DNA of 64,000 nucleotides from JAFDXJ01 sp039811225 (GTDB taxonomy: Bacteria > Bacteroidota > Bacteroidia > Chitinophagales > Chitinophagaceae): positions 19,315-83,314 of the forward strand of contig JBDHYG010000012.1 of NCBI GenBank assembly GCA_039811225.1. The letters are read 5' to 3'. The stretch's first letter is position 1; every line of letters begins with the position of its first letter. The notes below the pieces were generated by a model. The model saw only the letters and a program-made list of their open reading frames with translations. It did no database searches and had not been told where the DNA came from. The position numbers were made by a program, and so were the translations under genes. This document shows, in pieces, positions 8,082 through 14,871 of the stretch.

Positions 8082-9473
8082 TTATTTTTGTCGAACATTT
8101 TCTGCAATAGGTAATTTAACCAGGAACGTAGTTCCCTTACCAGGTATTGAATGCACATGAATCTGGCCCTTATGTAATTTAATAATACGATAGGCCAATG
8201 GCAGGCCTACACCAAAACCGGATATGGATTTACTATCCTCACTCCTGTAAAATGGCTGAAAAATATTTTTCAGGTCTTTGGCATCAATTCCTTTACCGGT
8301 ATCCTCTACGATGATGTAAATTTCTTTTTGCTGTACAAGTAATTTGACCAATGCGCGGTGATCATCAGAATATTTACAGGCATTCATAACTATATTCTTA
8401 ATCGCAGATAATAATAAATCTGTATTACCATATACTAATAAGCGCTCTTCATTTTCCGGCAATTGTGCAAAATCCAATTTTACTGAATAAGCTTCATTTA
8501 TTTTCACGATGTCCCGGGGCAATTGCATTAAAATTTCATCTATCCGGATAGTACTAATTTCAATACCTCCCTTGATATCGGCCATGGTGGCAAATTGCAA
8601 TAAGGTTTGCGTAAGCCGGTTCAGGCCGCGTACATCCTGGTAAATAGATTGCATAATCCCACGATATTCCTTGGCTTCCCGGTCCCGCTGCAGGGACACT
8701 TCCAGCTGGCTGGAAATGGAGGTGAGCGGTGTAGACAATTCATGGGATGCAGATGAAATAAACCGGCGTTGCATTTCAAAACTTTGTTGTAACCGGTCCA
8801 ATAATTCATTCAGTGTCCCGATGAGATAAGTCCATTCATCTCTGGCATTCCCCGTTTTAATCCGGTGTTCCAGGTTTTGTGCAGAAATCTCATGTACATC
8901 ATCGGCTATTTTTTTTATAGGCCTCAATAAAATAGTAGAAATGAAATACCCGGCAATCATGGAAATGGCCATTCCTGAAAAAAAAGTAATCAGCAGAATG
9001 ATTTCCAGGTGATGCAAGTTGCGCAGGCCTTCTTCATCATAGGATGCGGCAATGATAACCGGGTGAGCGGGATTCTTGACATCATAACAAGCCAGCGCTT
9101 CACGGTTACCCATTTCAAAAAAGTATTCCCCGTCTGCTCTTGCTTTTTGCAGGACATCGGCATGTACAGGTAACGAATCACCCGGCATATCACTATTTGC
9201 AAATATTCGTTTATTGGTTGCATTATATACCTGTATGGTTTTTTGTTGCATGGGTAAAATAGCAACTGCATCCATACGTTGCATCATTTCCGGGGAAAAA
9301 TGAGTAGAATCCATCAGCATATTGGCCGTAGTTTGTGCATGATTCCGTAAATGTGCTTTTATATTTTCCAACCGGATCGTGTAGAAAAAATAATAAATAA
9401 CGCCACAAAAAACTGCCAGCAAAACACTCATCAAAAAACTGATGAGCAGTGTTATCTTTATTCGTACATGCAT
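8082..9473 (-). CDS. Sensor histidine kinase (OmpR-type two-component system)
   Basis: 463 residues: TM1 ~8-32, periplasmic sensor domain ~33-157, TM2 ~158-182, HAMP ~183-235, HisKA with the phosphoacceptor His244 in SASHELSTPL, and an ATPase domain with N-box (Asn near NACKYS), G1 (DTGKGID) and G2 (GFGVGLPLAY). Overall architecture resembles heavy-metal/antibiotic sensor kinases of the CusS/CzcS type. The start overlaps the regulator stop by one base (TGATG), showing translational coupling. The periplasmic domain does not reveal its signal. It heads, with its regulator, an operon that also encodes DUF488, a glycosylase and a PEP-mutase-like enzyme. Confidence 0.93.
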   Translation of the reverse strand: MHVRIKITLLISFLMSVLLAVFCGVIYYFFYTIRLENIKAHLRNHAQTTANMLMDSTHFSPEMMQRMDAVAILPMQQKTIQVYNATNKRIFANSDMPGDSLPVHADVLQKARADGEYFFEMGNREALACYDVKNPAHPVIIAASYDEEGLRNLHHLEIILLITFFSGMAISMIAGYFISTILLRPIKKIADDVHEISAQNLEHRIKTGNARDEWTYLIGTLNELLDRLQQSFEMQRRFISSASHELSTPLTSISSQLEVSLQRDREAKEYRGIMQSIYQDVRGLNRLTQTLLQFATMADIKGGIEISTIRIDEILMQLPRDIVKINEAYSVKLDFAQLPENEERLLVYGNTDLLLSAIKNIVMNACKYSDDHRALVKLLVQQKEIYIIVEDTGKGIDAKDLKNIFQPFYRSEDSKSISGFGVGLPLAYRIIKLHKGQIHVHSIPGKGTTFLVKLPIAENVRQK

Positions 9474-10159
9474 CAGTGATCTTTTAATATATAGCCCATC
9501 CCCACCTGGGTTTGAATGAGTTTGTGCTCAAATGCTTTATCCACTTTATTCCGCAGGTAGCTGATATATACATCGATCACATTGGTGTTGGTTTCAAAAT
9601 CAACATCCCAAACATGTATGGCAATATCAGCCCGGGAAACAACTTTATTTTTATGACGGAGCAGGTATTCCAGCAATTGGAATTCTTTGGCAGTAAGTTG
9701 AATAATTTGGCCTTTCCGATGTACTTCTTTGCTATCGAGATTCATTTCCAGGTCACCGGCTTTCAATACATTACCCACCGGGAGTTGTTGGTTGAGTGTG
9801 CGTTTAAGAAATGCACGGATCTTCAGTAGCAATTCTTTAAACTCAAAAGGCTTAACCATATAATCATCCGCACCGGATTCATAGCCCTCAATTTTATCAT
9901 TCAGGGCGCTCATCGAAGTAAGCATGATTACCGGGATAACCTGGTTTTTTGCCCGAATGGCTTTACAGAGTTCATAGCCATTCATACCCGGCAGGTTGAT
10001 GTCCAGGATAATTAAATCAAATGCTTTTGCATGAAACAACCGATAGCCTAATATTCCATCATAAGCCACTTCCACTTCAAATCCGATTTCTTCCAGGCCA
10101 AATTTTAATGTATCCGCAATCTTCTTCTCATCTTCCACAATCAATAACCTTCTTTCCAT
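9473..10159 (-). CDS. OmpR/PhoB-family response regulator
   Basis: 228 residues. Receiver domain with acidic pocket (Glu9, Asp10), phosphoacceptor Asp53 in LIILDINLPG and the late Lys-Pro-Phe; C-terminal winged helix ~130-226 (Leu-Thr-Ala-Lys-Glu-Phe-x-Leu-Leu; Asn-Val-Ile-Asp-Val-Tyr). The ATG at 10159 fits the family N-terminus (MERRLLIVEDE) better than a TTG nine codons upstream. First gene of the leftward operon. The four phased YTAAT repeats at 10227-10271, in the intergenic region just upstream, are the likely binding site of this protein, since this family binds 11-bp direct repeats. Confidence 0.95.
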   Translation of the reverse strand: MERRLLIVEDEKKIADTLKFGLEEIGFEVEVAYDGILGYRLFHAKAFDLIILDINLPGMNGYELCKAIRAKNQVIPVIMLTSMSALNDKIEGYESGADDYMVKPFEFKELLLKIRAFLKRTLNQQLPVGNVLKAGDLEMNLDSKEVHRKGQIIQLTAKEFQLLEYLLRHKNKVVSRADIAIHVWDVDFETNTNVIDVYISYLRNKVDKAFEHKLIQTQVGMGYILKDH

Positions 10160-10226
10160 GTCACCAGTAATCTTTAAAAGAAGCAATTTACTCCATTATC
10201 ACCGCTTTATCTAAAAAGAAAAAAGT

Positions 10227-10271
10227 ATTCTAATCAAATTCTAATCTCACTTTAATACCGGCCTAATACCG
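10227..10271. promoter_or_regulatory. Four tandem YTAAT repeats with exact 11-bp period (putative response-regulator operator)
   Basis: The cores CTAAT, CTAAT, TTAAT and CTAAT begin at 10230, 10241, 10252 and 10263, each exactly 11 bp apart. The first two units are identical over nine bases (ATTCTAATC), the last two over eight (TAATACCG). The array sits between the divergent response regulator (start 10159) and the stress cluster (start 10334), and ends about 24 bp before a TATTTTG box at 10295-10301. Head-to-tail repeats with helical period are the usual site type of OmpR/PhoB regulators. Binding and direction of control are inferred. Confidence 0.7.
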
Positions 10272-10333
10272 ATCAGGTAGCTTTGATACATTCGTATTTT
10301 GAATATGAATTAAACCTTTTCATAAACACTTTC

Positions 10334-10930
10334 ATGATGCGCAACCCATTACATAAAAAACATACCGACAAAAGAAAAAACACCGGTTACCAGGAACGAA
10401 AGTTGCATCGTGATATGCATAAACCGGTTTCAATGGCTTTGGATGAAATGGATACAATAAATAATCAGTTTTTGCTTACCCGCCAGGCTGCTACGAAAGA
10501 AAATATAGCAACCATTTATGACCTGATGAAGAAAGTAGCTTACCGGCATAGTAATCAACATGCCGAATTAAATAAATTAAATGAAGCAGCCTTCCTGTGT
10601 TTCCAGGATATTTTAAACCAACTATTAGCCGAAGAACATGATTTATACCCTGCCCTCAAAATAAACATAAAGGATACTCATAAGAAGGACCGATCTATTC
10701 ATTCTGAAAAACAAGCTTCCACTACCCGGCTTCTCTATAAAACAGCACATACAAAAGCATTAAAAAATTTACGGCTCTTCCGAAAAATAACCAATAATTA
10801 TCAATTACCCGAAGATGCCTGTACACATTACAAAACGCTATTTGAAAAACTGAAAAACCTGGAAAGAGAATTAAAAGCACATTTTCTTTTATCTGATAAA
10901 ATTCTTGCTCAAAGAAATCTTTCAACCTGA
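10334..10930 (+). CDS. Degenerate Ric/hemerythrin-like protein
   Basis: 198 residues. The C-terminal half aligns without gaps over about 60 residues to the Ric protein at the start of this window, sharing an NY-x-LPEDAC core (residues 155-163). Ligand positions are eroded: the first HxxxE is Gln96...Glu100, the His-Asp-His is Thr-Ala-His139, and the last HxxxE is His183...Ser187. A functional di-iron site therefore looks unlikely. The region before residue 90 is helical and very basic and is not recognisable as the ScdA N-terminal domain. The ATG at 10334 (or 10337) is preferred to a TTG upstream. Directly downstream of the 11-bp repeat array and 27 nt ahead of transaldolase. Confidence 0.72.
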   Translation: MMRNPLHKKHTDKRKNTGYQERKLHRDMHKPVSMALDEMDTINNQFLLTRQAATKENIATIYDLMKKVAYRHSNQHAELNKLNEAAFLCFQDILNQLLAEEHDLYPALKINIKDTHKKDRSIHSEKQASTTRLLYKTAHTKALKNLRLFRKITNNYQLPEDACTHYKTLFEKLKNLERELKAHFLLSDKILAQRNLST

Positions 10931-10957
10931 AAGCCATAGCCTTTCAGTCTTAAGAAG

Positions 10958-12094
10958 ATGCATATCTATTTTCCACAAAAAAAAGAATTTCCTAAAATGA
11001 TACAACATACTATTAAGCGCATCCGTGATCTTGGTCAAAGTATTTGGCTTGATTTTTTCAACCGGAATATCCTGGATAATGGGGCTTTGAAAAATTATAT
11101 GGAAGAAGATGGCATTAGTGGTATAACTTCCAACCCATCTATTTTTGAAGATGCCATCCTGCATAGCAACGCCTATGATGATGAAATTACCCGGCTTTCC
11201 GAACAACATACAAACAATGAAGACATTTTCTATGCATTAGCTATTGAAGATATCCGCCGGGCAGCAGATTTTTTCAAGTTACTGTATGAAAAAACAGGGG
11301 GCCTGGATGGACTCGTGAGTATTGAAGTTTCTCCCCACCTGGCACATGATACAGAAGGCACTATTCAACAGGCAAAAACCTTATGGCAGGCAATTAACCG
11401 AAAAAATGTAATGATTAAAATCCCGGCAACACTTGCCGGTCTGCCGGCAATACAAGCGTGTACAGCTGCCGGCATGAACATTAATATTACTTTGCTTTTT
11501 GGCCTGCCTCGATATAAAGCGGTAACGGAAGCATACATTTCCGGCCTGGAAGAAAGAGTAAAAGCCAACTTACCCATCAATCATATTACTTCGGTGGCCA
11601 GTTTTTTCCTTAGTCGCATTGATGTGCTGCTTGATCCAATACTGGAAGAGAAAAAACTTAGTTCCTTAAAAGGTGAAGTGGCTATTGCTTCTGCCAAAGA
11701 AGCGTACCGCTTGTATAAAGATATTTTCTTTTCACCACGCTTTAAAAAACTGGAAGACCAGGGCGCCCGCAGGCAACATCTTTTATGGGCAAGCACCAGT
11801 AGCAAAGACCCGGCTTTTAGTGACGTAAAATATGTAGAGGCTCTGATAGGAAAAGAAACGATCAATACACTCCCGCTAAAAACTATTGCGGCATTTAATG
11901 ACCACGGGAAGCTGGTAAGTAACCTGGAAAAAAATCTGCCGGCAGCTACCACACTCCTGGAAACCTTGGCAGCAAAGGGTATTGATCTCGACAATTATAC
12001 ACAGCAATTAGAAGATGAAGGCATAGCGAAATTTAATAAAGCTTATTCAACTTTGTTAGAAACTATCTCTCACAAAATAAAATCAACTGTATGA
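10958..12094 (+). CDS. tal: Transaldolase
   Basis: 378 residues; long-form transaldolase of the pentose phosphate pathway, which moves a dihydroxyacetone unit from sedoheptulose 7-phosphate to glyceraldehyde 3-phosphate. Seen: SIWLDFF near the N-terminus, Gly-Ile-Thr-Ser-Asn-Pro-Ser-Ile-Phe, Val-Ser-Ile-Glu-Val-Ser-Pro, the Schiff-base segment Val-Met-Ile-Lys-Ile-Pro-Ala-Thr, and Asn-Ile-Thr-Leu-Leu-Phe. Met14 (10997) is a credible alternative start because homologues begin near that point. Its stop overlaps the next start by 4 bp (ATGA). Position in a stress cluster suggests a role in NADPH supply under redox stress (inference). Confidence 0.93.
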   Translation: MHIYFPQKKEFPKMIQHTIKRIRDLGQSIWLDFFNRNILDNGALKNYMEEDGISGITSNPSIFEDAILHSNAYDDEITRLSEQHTNNEDIFYALAIEDIRRAADFFKLLYEKTGGLDGLVSIEVSPHLAHDTEGTIQQAKTLWQAINRKNVMIKIPATLAGLPAIQACTAAGMNINITLLFGLPRYKAVTEAYISGLEERVKANLPINHITSVASFFLSRIDVLLDPILEEKKLSSLKGEVAIASAKEAYRLYKDIFFSPRFKKLEDQGARRQHLLWASTSSKDPAFSDVKYVEALIGKETINTLPLKTIAAFNDHGKLVSNLEKNLPAATTLLETLAAKGIDLDNYTQQLEDEGIAKFNKAYSTLLETISHKIKSTV

Positions 12095-12528
12095 TCAAAG
12101 AACTTGAAAAACTAAGCCCCGAAGAACGGGACCTTCTGTTCATGGCACCGGTACTTGTATCCGTATTGGCATCCTGTTCCTACAACCAGGTCAACCAGGC
12201 TAAAAAAGCGGATGCCATAAAACTTGCCCAGCTCAAGACGTTTACCGCGAACCCGGCCCTGCTTCCTTATTATAACCAGGTGGAGAAAAATTTTAAAGCA
12301 CAGTTTGAACAAGCCGTTGAAAAGTATTTCCCGTTTGATGAAACACAACGGTATGCCATCCAGGAAGAACTTAAAAAAATAAATCTGATCACCAATAAGC
12401 TGGATAAGAAATATGCGGAATTAATCCGCATGAGTTTTGACCGGTTTGTCAATCATGTGAAAAAAGCCAATCACAGCGTTTTCCAGGATTTTATTTTTCC
12501 CATTCCGATCAAAGGCTTATCCGTGTAA
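12091..12528 (+). CDS. Orphan protein coupled to transaldolase
   Basis: 145 residues, not recognised. It starts inside the transaldolase stop (ATGA overlap), so it is translationally coupled. Predicted mostly helical and soluble: an acidic-basic N-terminus (Ser-Pro-Glu-Glu-Arg), one weakly hydrophobic helix with Ala-Pro-Val-Leu-Val (residues ~17-28), a Cys at 29, then amphipathic helices rich in Lys and Gln and a Pro-rich end. No signal peptide and no catalytic motif. Fits, loosely, a small helical TerB-like fold, but I cannot support that. Found between transaldolase and a DUF488 protein in the stress cluster. Confidence 0.8.
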   Translation: MIKELEKLSPEERDLLFMAPVLVSVLASCSYNQVNQAKKADAIKLAQLKTFTANPALLPYYNQVEKNFKAQFEQAVEKYFPFDETQRYAIQEELKKINLITNKLDKKYAELIRMSFDRFVNHVKKANHSVFQDFIFPIPIKGLSV

Positions 12529-12568
12529 TCCAAACCAGGTGATGTAAGACAAAATCAACAAAGTAACC

Positions 12569-12949
12569 ATGAAACTACAAGTGAAAAGAGTGTATGAAAC
12601 ACCAGCCAGGAAAGATGGAATGCGTATCCTGGTGGACCGGTTATGGCCCCGTGGCCTGACAAAAGAAAAAGCTGCCATTGATCTTTGGCTTAAAGAAATT
12701 GCGCCAAGTAATGACTTACGAAAATGGTATGCGCATGACCTGGCCAAGTGGCCGGCCTTCCGGGAAAAATATTTACAGGAATTGACGGATAAGGAAGAAG
12801 AAATATCCATCATTAAATCACATATGAAAAAAGGCACTGTCACCCTTTTGTTTGGAGCAAAAGACCAGGAACATAATGAAGCCAATGTACTGGAAGAATT
12901 ATTGCTGGGAACAAAAGCCAAATTATCCTTTAAAACAAACCACATATGA
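12569..12949 (+). CDS. DUF488 family protein, YeaO-like
   Basis: 126 residues of the compact YeaO-type DUF488 subfamily: N-terminal Val-Lys-Arg-Val-Tyr-Glu, the invariant VDRLWPRGLTKE near residues 22-33, Trp-Leu-Lys-Glu-Ile-Ala-Pro-Ser, Leu-Arg-Lys-Trp-Tyr and the C-terminal Val-Thr-Leu-Leu-Phe-Gly-Ala-Lys-Asp. Function unknown. It is a different subfamily from the DUF488 protein at 7500. The stop overlaps the start of the universal stress protein by 4 bp, so it is co-translated with it. Confidence 0.9.
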   Translation: MKLQVKRVYETPARKDGMRILVDRLWPRGLTKEKAAIDLWLKEIAPSNDLRKWYAHDLAKWPAFREKYLQELTDKEEEISIIKSHMKKGTVTLLFGAKDQEHNEANVLEELLLGTKAKLSFKTNHI

Positions 12950-13425
12950 AAAAATTATTAATTGCCCTTGATAACAATGCAGGTGCACAACAAATTGCTG
13001 AGATGGGCTACCAACTTTCATCCGCTTTGCAGGCAGAAACATATTTATTACATGTTACTTCCAATTCCACTTTTTATGCATCTCCCAATTACTCACCGGT
13101 ATTAGGTTTTGACAGTTTCAACACAATGGATGCCGTTCAAACGGATACTGAAAGTGATATGCAACGAAGTGCGGAAATTTACCTGGAAAATCTGAAGCGT
13201 CACCTGGGTGATGAGCGCATCAAAACAGTGGTAAAAGAAGGAGAATGTGCTGAAAAAATTGTGCAGACTGCCAATGAAATCCATGCGGATATTATTGTGA
13301 TGGGTACGCATAACCGGAAAGGCCTGGATAAAGTTTTATTGGGCAGTATTGCGGAAAATGTGTTACATCATTCCACAATTCCCTTGCACATTATTCCTCT
13401 CCGGTCCCTGGAAAAAATACAATAA
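12946..13425 (+). CDS. Universal stress protein (UspA family)
   Basis: 159 residues with one Usp domain: an N-terminal beta strand with Ala-Leu-Asp-Asn and the C-terminal ATP-binding signature Gly-x-x-x-x-Gly...(9)...Gly-Ser (MGTHNRKGLDKVLLGSIAEN, about residues 122-141). Usp proteins bind ATP/AMP and raise survival under starvation and redox stress. Overlaps the upstream DUF488 stop (ATGA). A middle insertion of ~30 residues (Ser/Asn/Tyr rich) is longer than in the shortest family members. Confidence 0.93.
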   Translation: MKKLLIALDNNAGAQQIAEMGYQLSSALQAETYLLHVTSNSTFYASPNYSPVLGFDSFNTMDAVQTDTESDMQRSAEIYLENLKRHLGDERIKTVVKEGECAEKIVQTANEIHADIIVMGTHNRKGLDKVLLGSIAENVLHHSTIPLHIIPLRSLEKIQ

Positions 13426-13486
13426 ACGGGTAATTGATAAAACACATTTTATTTAAAAATTTTTTATACAACAAAATACATCTATT

Positions 13487-13903
13487 ATGAAACGTACAGC
13501 AACAGCTATTTGGAAAGGATCTTTAAAAGAAGGCAATGGTGTTATCTCTACACAAAGTGCCGTATTGAACAGCACAAAATATGATTTTAAATCGCGTTTT
13601 GCCGATGGCACAAGTACCAATCCTGATGAATTACTGGCCGCCGCTCATGCCGGTTGTTTTGCAATGGCCCTGAGCCTGATCCTGGGAGAAGCCGGCTTTA
13701 CCGCCGATTCTATTGAAGCCTCTTCCACACTGAATATGGATGCCGATAAACTGGCATTGACAACGGCACATTTAATTTTAAAAGCAAAAATTCCGCAAAT
13801 CAGTAAAGAAAAATTTCTGGAATGTGCCCAGGCGGCAAAAGATAATTGCCCGGTAAGTAAAGCATTGAGTTTGCCTATAACACTGGATGCTACATTGCTC
13901 TAA
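13487..13903 (+). CDS. OsmC-family peroxiredoxin
   Basis: 138 residues of the OsmC subgroup that reduces organic hydroperoxides. Both catalytic cysteines are present: Cys58 in Ala-His-Ala-Gly-Cys-Phe and Cys125 region in Asn-Cys-Pro-Val-Ser-Lys. The preceding Asn-Pro-Asp-Glu-Leu-Leu-Ala-Ala motif is typical. 61 nt after the Usp gene and 13 nt before the AhpD-like gene, so it may be read with both. With two AhpD-like partners next door, it fits a small peroxide-defence set. Confidence 0.93.
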   Translation: MKRTATAIWKGSLKEGNGVISTQSAVLNSTKYDFKSRFADGTSTNPDELLAAAHAGCFAMALSLILGEAGFTADSIEASSTLNMDADKLALTTAHLILKAKIPQISKEKFLECAQAAKDNCPVSKALSLPITLDATLL

Positions 13904-13916
13904 AAAATTCTACAAC

Positions 13917-14246
13917 ATGGAAAATTATCATTTATTCCCATTTACCAGTAAGGAACTGGCCGATAAAAAAGCAGCACTGGCTCCTAAGAACCTGGAAGCC
14001 TGGCGAAATTTCAGTAAAACAGTTTTTGAGGCAGGTGCATTAGATGAAAAAACAAAACAATTAGTGGCTATTGCCGTTGCGCATGTAACACAATGCCCGT
14101 ACTGCATCCGGTCACATGCAAAAACGGCCCTACGGAAAGGCGCCAGCAAAGCAGAAATCATGGAAGCTATCTGGGTGGCAGCTGAAATGCGCGCCGGTGC
14201 TGCTTATGCGCATGCCACTATTGCTATGGATGAAATGGAAAAGTAA
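13917..14246 (+). CDS. Carboxymuconolactone decarboxylase (AhpD-like) family protein, first copy
   Basis: 109 residues. A Cys-Pro-Tyr-Cys-x-x-x-His motif (Gln-Cys-Pro-Tyr-Cys-Ile-Arg-Ser-His) marks the AhpD-like subgroup, whose Cys pair reduces peroxiredoxins or thiols. The ATG at 13917 is chosen; an in-frame ATG ten codons upstream lies inside the osmC end. Downstream, after a 17-nt gap, is a second, different CMD-family protein. Likely electron donor or accessory factor for the OsmC enzyme (inference). Confidence 0.9.
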   Translation: MENYHLFPFTSKELADKKAALAPKNLEAWRNFSKTVFEAGALDEKTKQLVAIAVAHVTQCPYCIRSHAKTALRKGASKAEIMEAIWVAAEMRAGAAYAHATIAMDEMEK

Positions 14247-14263
14247 AAAATTGAAAATAAAAA

Positions 14264-14713
14264 ATGAAAGCAAGATTAAATTATGCCGCGGTCGCACCAG
14301 GTGCTTTGGAAGCTATGATGGGAGTAGAAAACTATGTGCATCATACCAGCATAGAACCTTCCCTGTATGAACTGGTAAAAATCCGTGCTTCTCAAATTAA
14401 TGGTTGTGCCTATTGCCTCGACATGCACACAAAAGATGCACGCAAGGCCGGTGAAACAGAACAACGCATTTATGCATTAAGCGCCTGGCGGGAAACACCC
14501 TTTTATTCGGAACGGGAACGGGCTGCCCTGGAATGGGCTGAAGCCTTAACACAAATTTCAAGCAATACTATTCCGGATGCATTGTATGATTTGACCCGTA
14601 AACAGTTTAATGAAAAAGAACTGGTTGATTTAAGTATGGCAATTATTGCTATAAATGGCTGGAACCGGCTGGCGATCAGCTTCCGGACAGTTCCCGGATC
14701 CTACAAAGGATAA
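14264..14713 (+). CDS. Carboxymuconolactone decarboxylase (AhpD-like) family protein, second copy
   Basis: 149 residues with Asn-Gly-Cys-Ala-Tyr-Cys-Leu-Asp-Met-His around residues 46-55, the catalytic Cys-x-x-Cys-x-x-x-His of AhpD-like alkylhydroperoxidases. It is longer than the first copy and has the Arg/Trp-rich helix (Ala-Trp-Arg-Glu-Thr-Pro-Phe-Tyr) of the YnjA/AhpD-core type, so the pair is not a recent duplication. Ends the rightward stress cluster; two hairpins follow. Confidence 0.92.
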   Translation: MKARLNYAAVAPGALEAMMGVENYVHHTSIEPSLYELVKIRASQINGCAYCLDMHTKDARKAGETEQRIYALSAWRETPFYSERERAALEWAEALTQISSNTIPDALYDLTRKQFNEKELVDLSMAIIAINGWNRLAISFRTVPGSYKG

Positions 14714-14739
14714 TGATTTTACGAAATAAAATTAAAGAA

Positions 14740-14776
14740 GGTGACAGGCTTGATTCTTTTGTATTGACCTGTCACC
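14740..14776 (+). other. Inverted repeat after the AhpD-like gene
   Basis: Perfect 9-bp arms GGTGACAGG (14740-14748) and CCTGTCACC (14768-14776) around a 19-nt loop, followed by CTCTCTT. It begins 27 nt after the stop of the AhpD-like gene. It may stop transcription of the stress cluster or form the leader of the next gene. Confidence 0.6.
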
Positions 14777-14801
14777 CTCTCTTATATAAGTTAGCTGCAT
14801 A

Positions 14802-14840
14802 CAGGCAATTAAATTTTATAAATGATTTGCCTGCTTTTTC
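14802..14840 (+). terminator. Second hairpin, terminator-like
   Basis: Arms CAGGCAA (14802-14808) and TTGCCTG (14827-14833) with an AT-rich 18-nt loop, then CTTTTTC. Lies 32 nt before the start of the phosphatase-family gene, so it could end the stress cluster or act as an attenuator. Weak U-run. Confidence 0.45.
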
Positions 14841-14871
14841 AAATAATTTATTTTTACCAAAAAAATTTTCA

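Noticed and set aside
14713..14871. Upstream extension of the phosphatase-family frame (53 extra codons)
   Set aside because: It runs through two hairpins and would bury the signal peptide; ATG at 14872 fits better.
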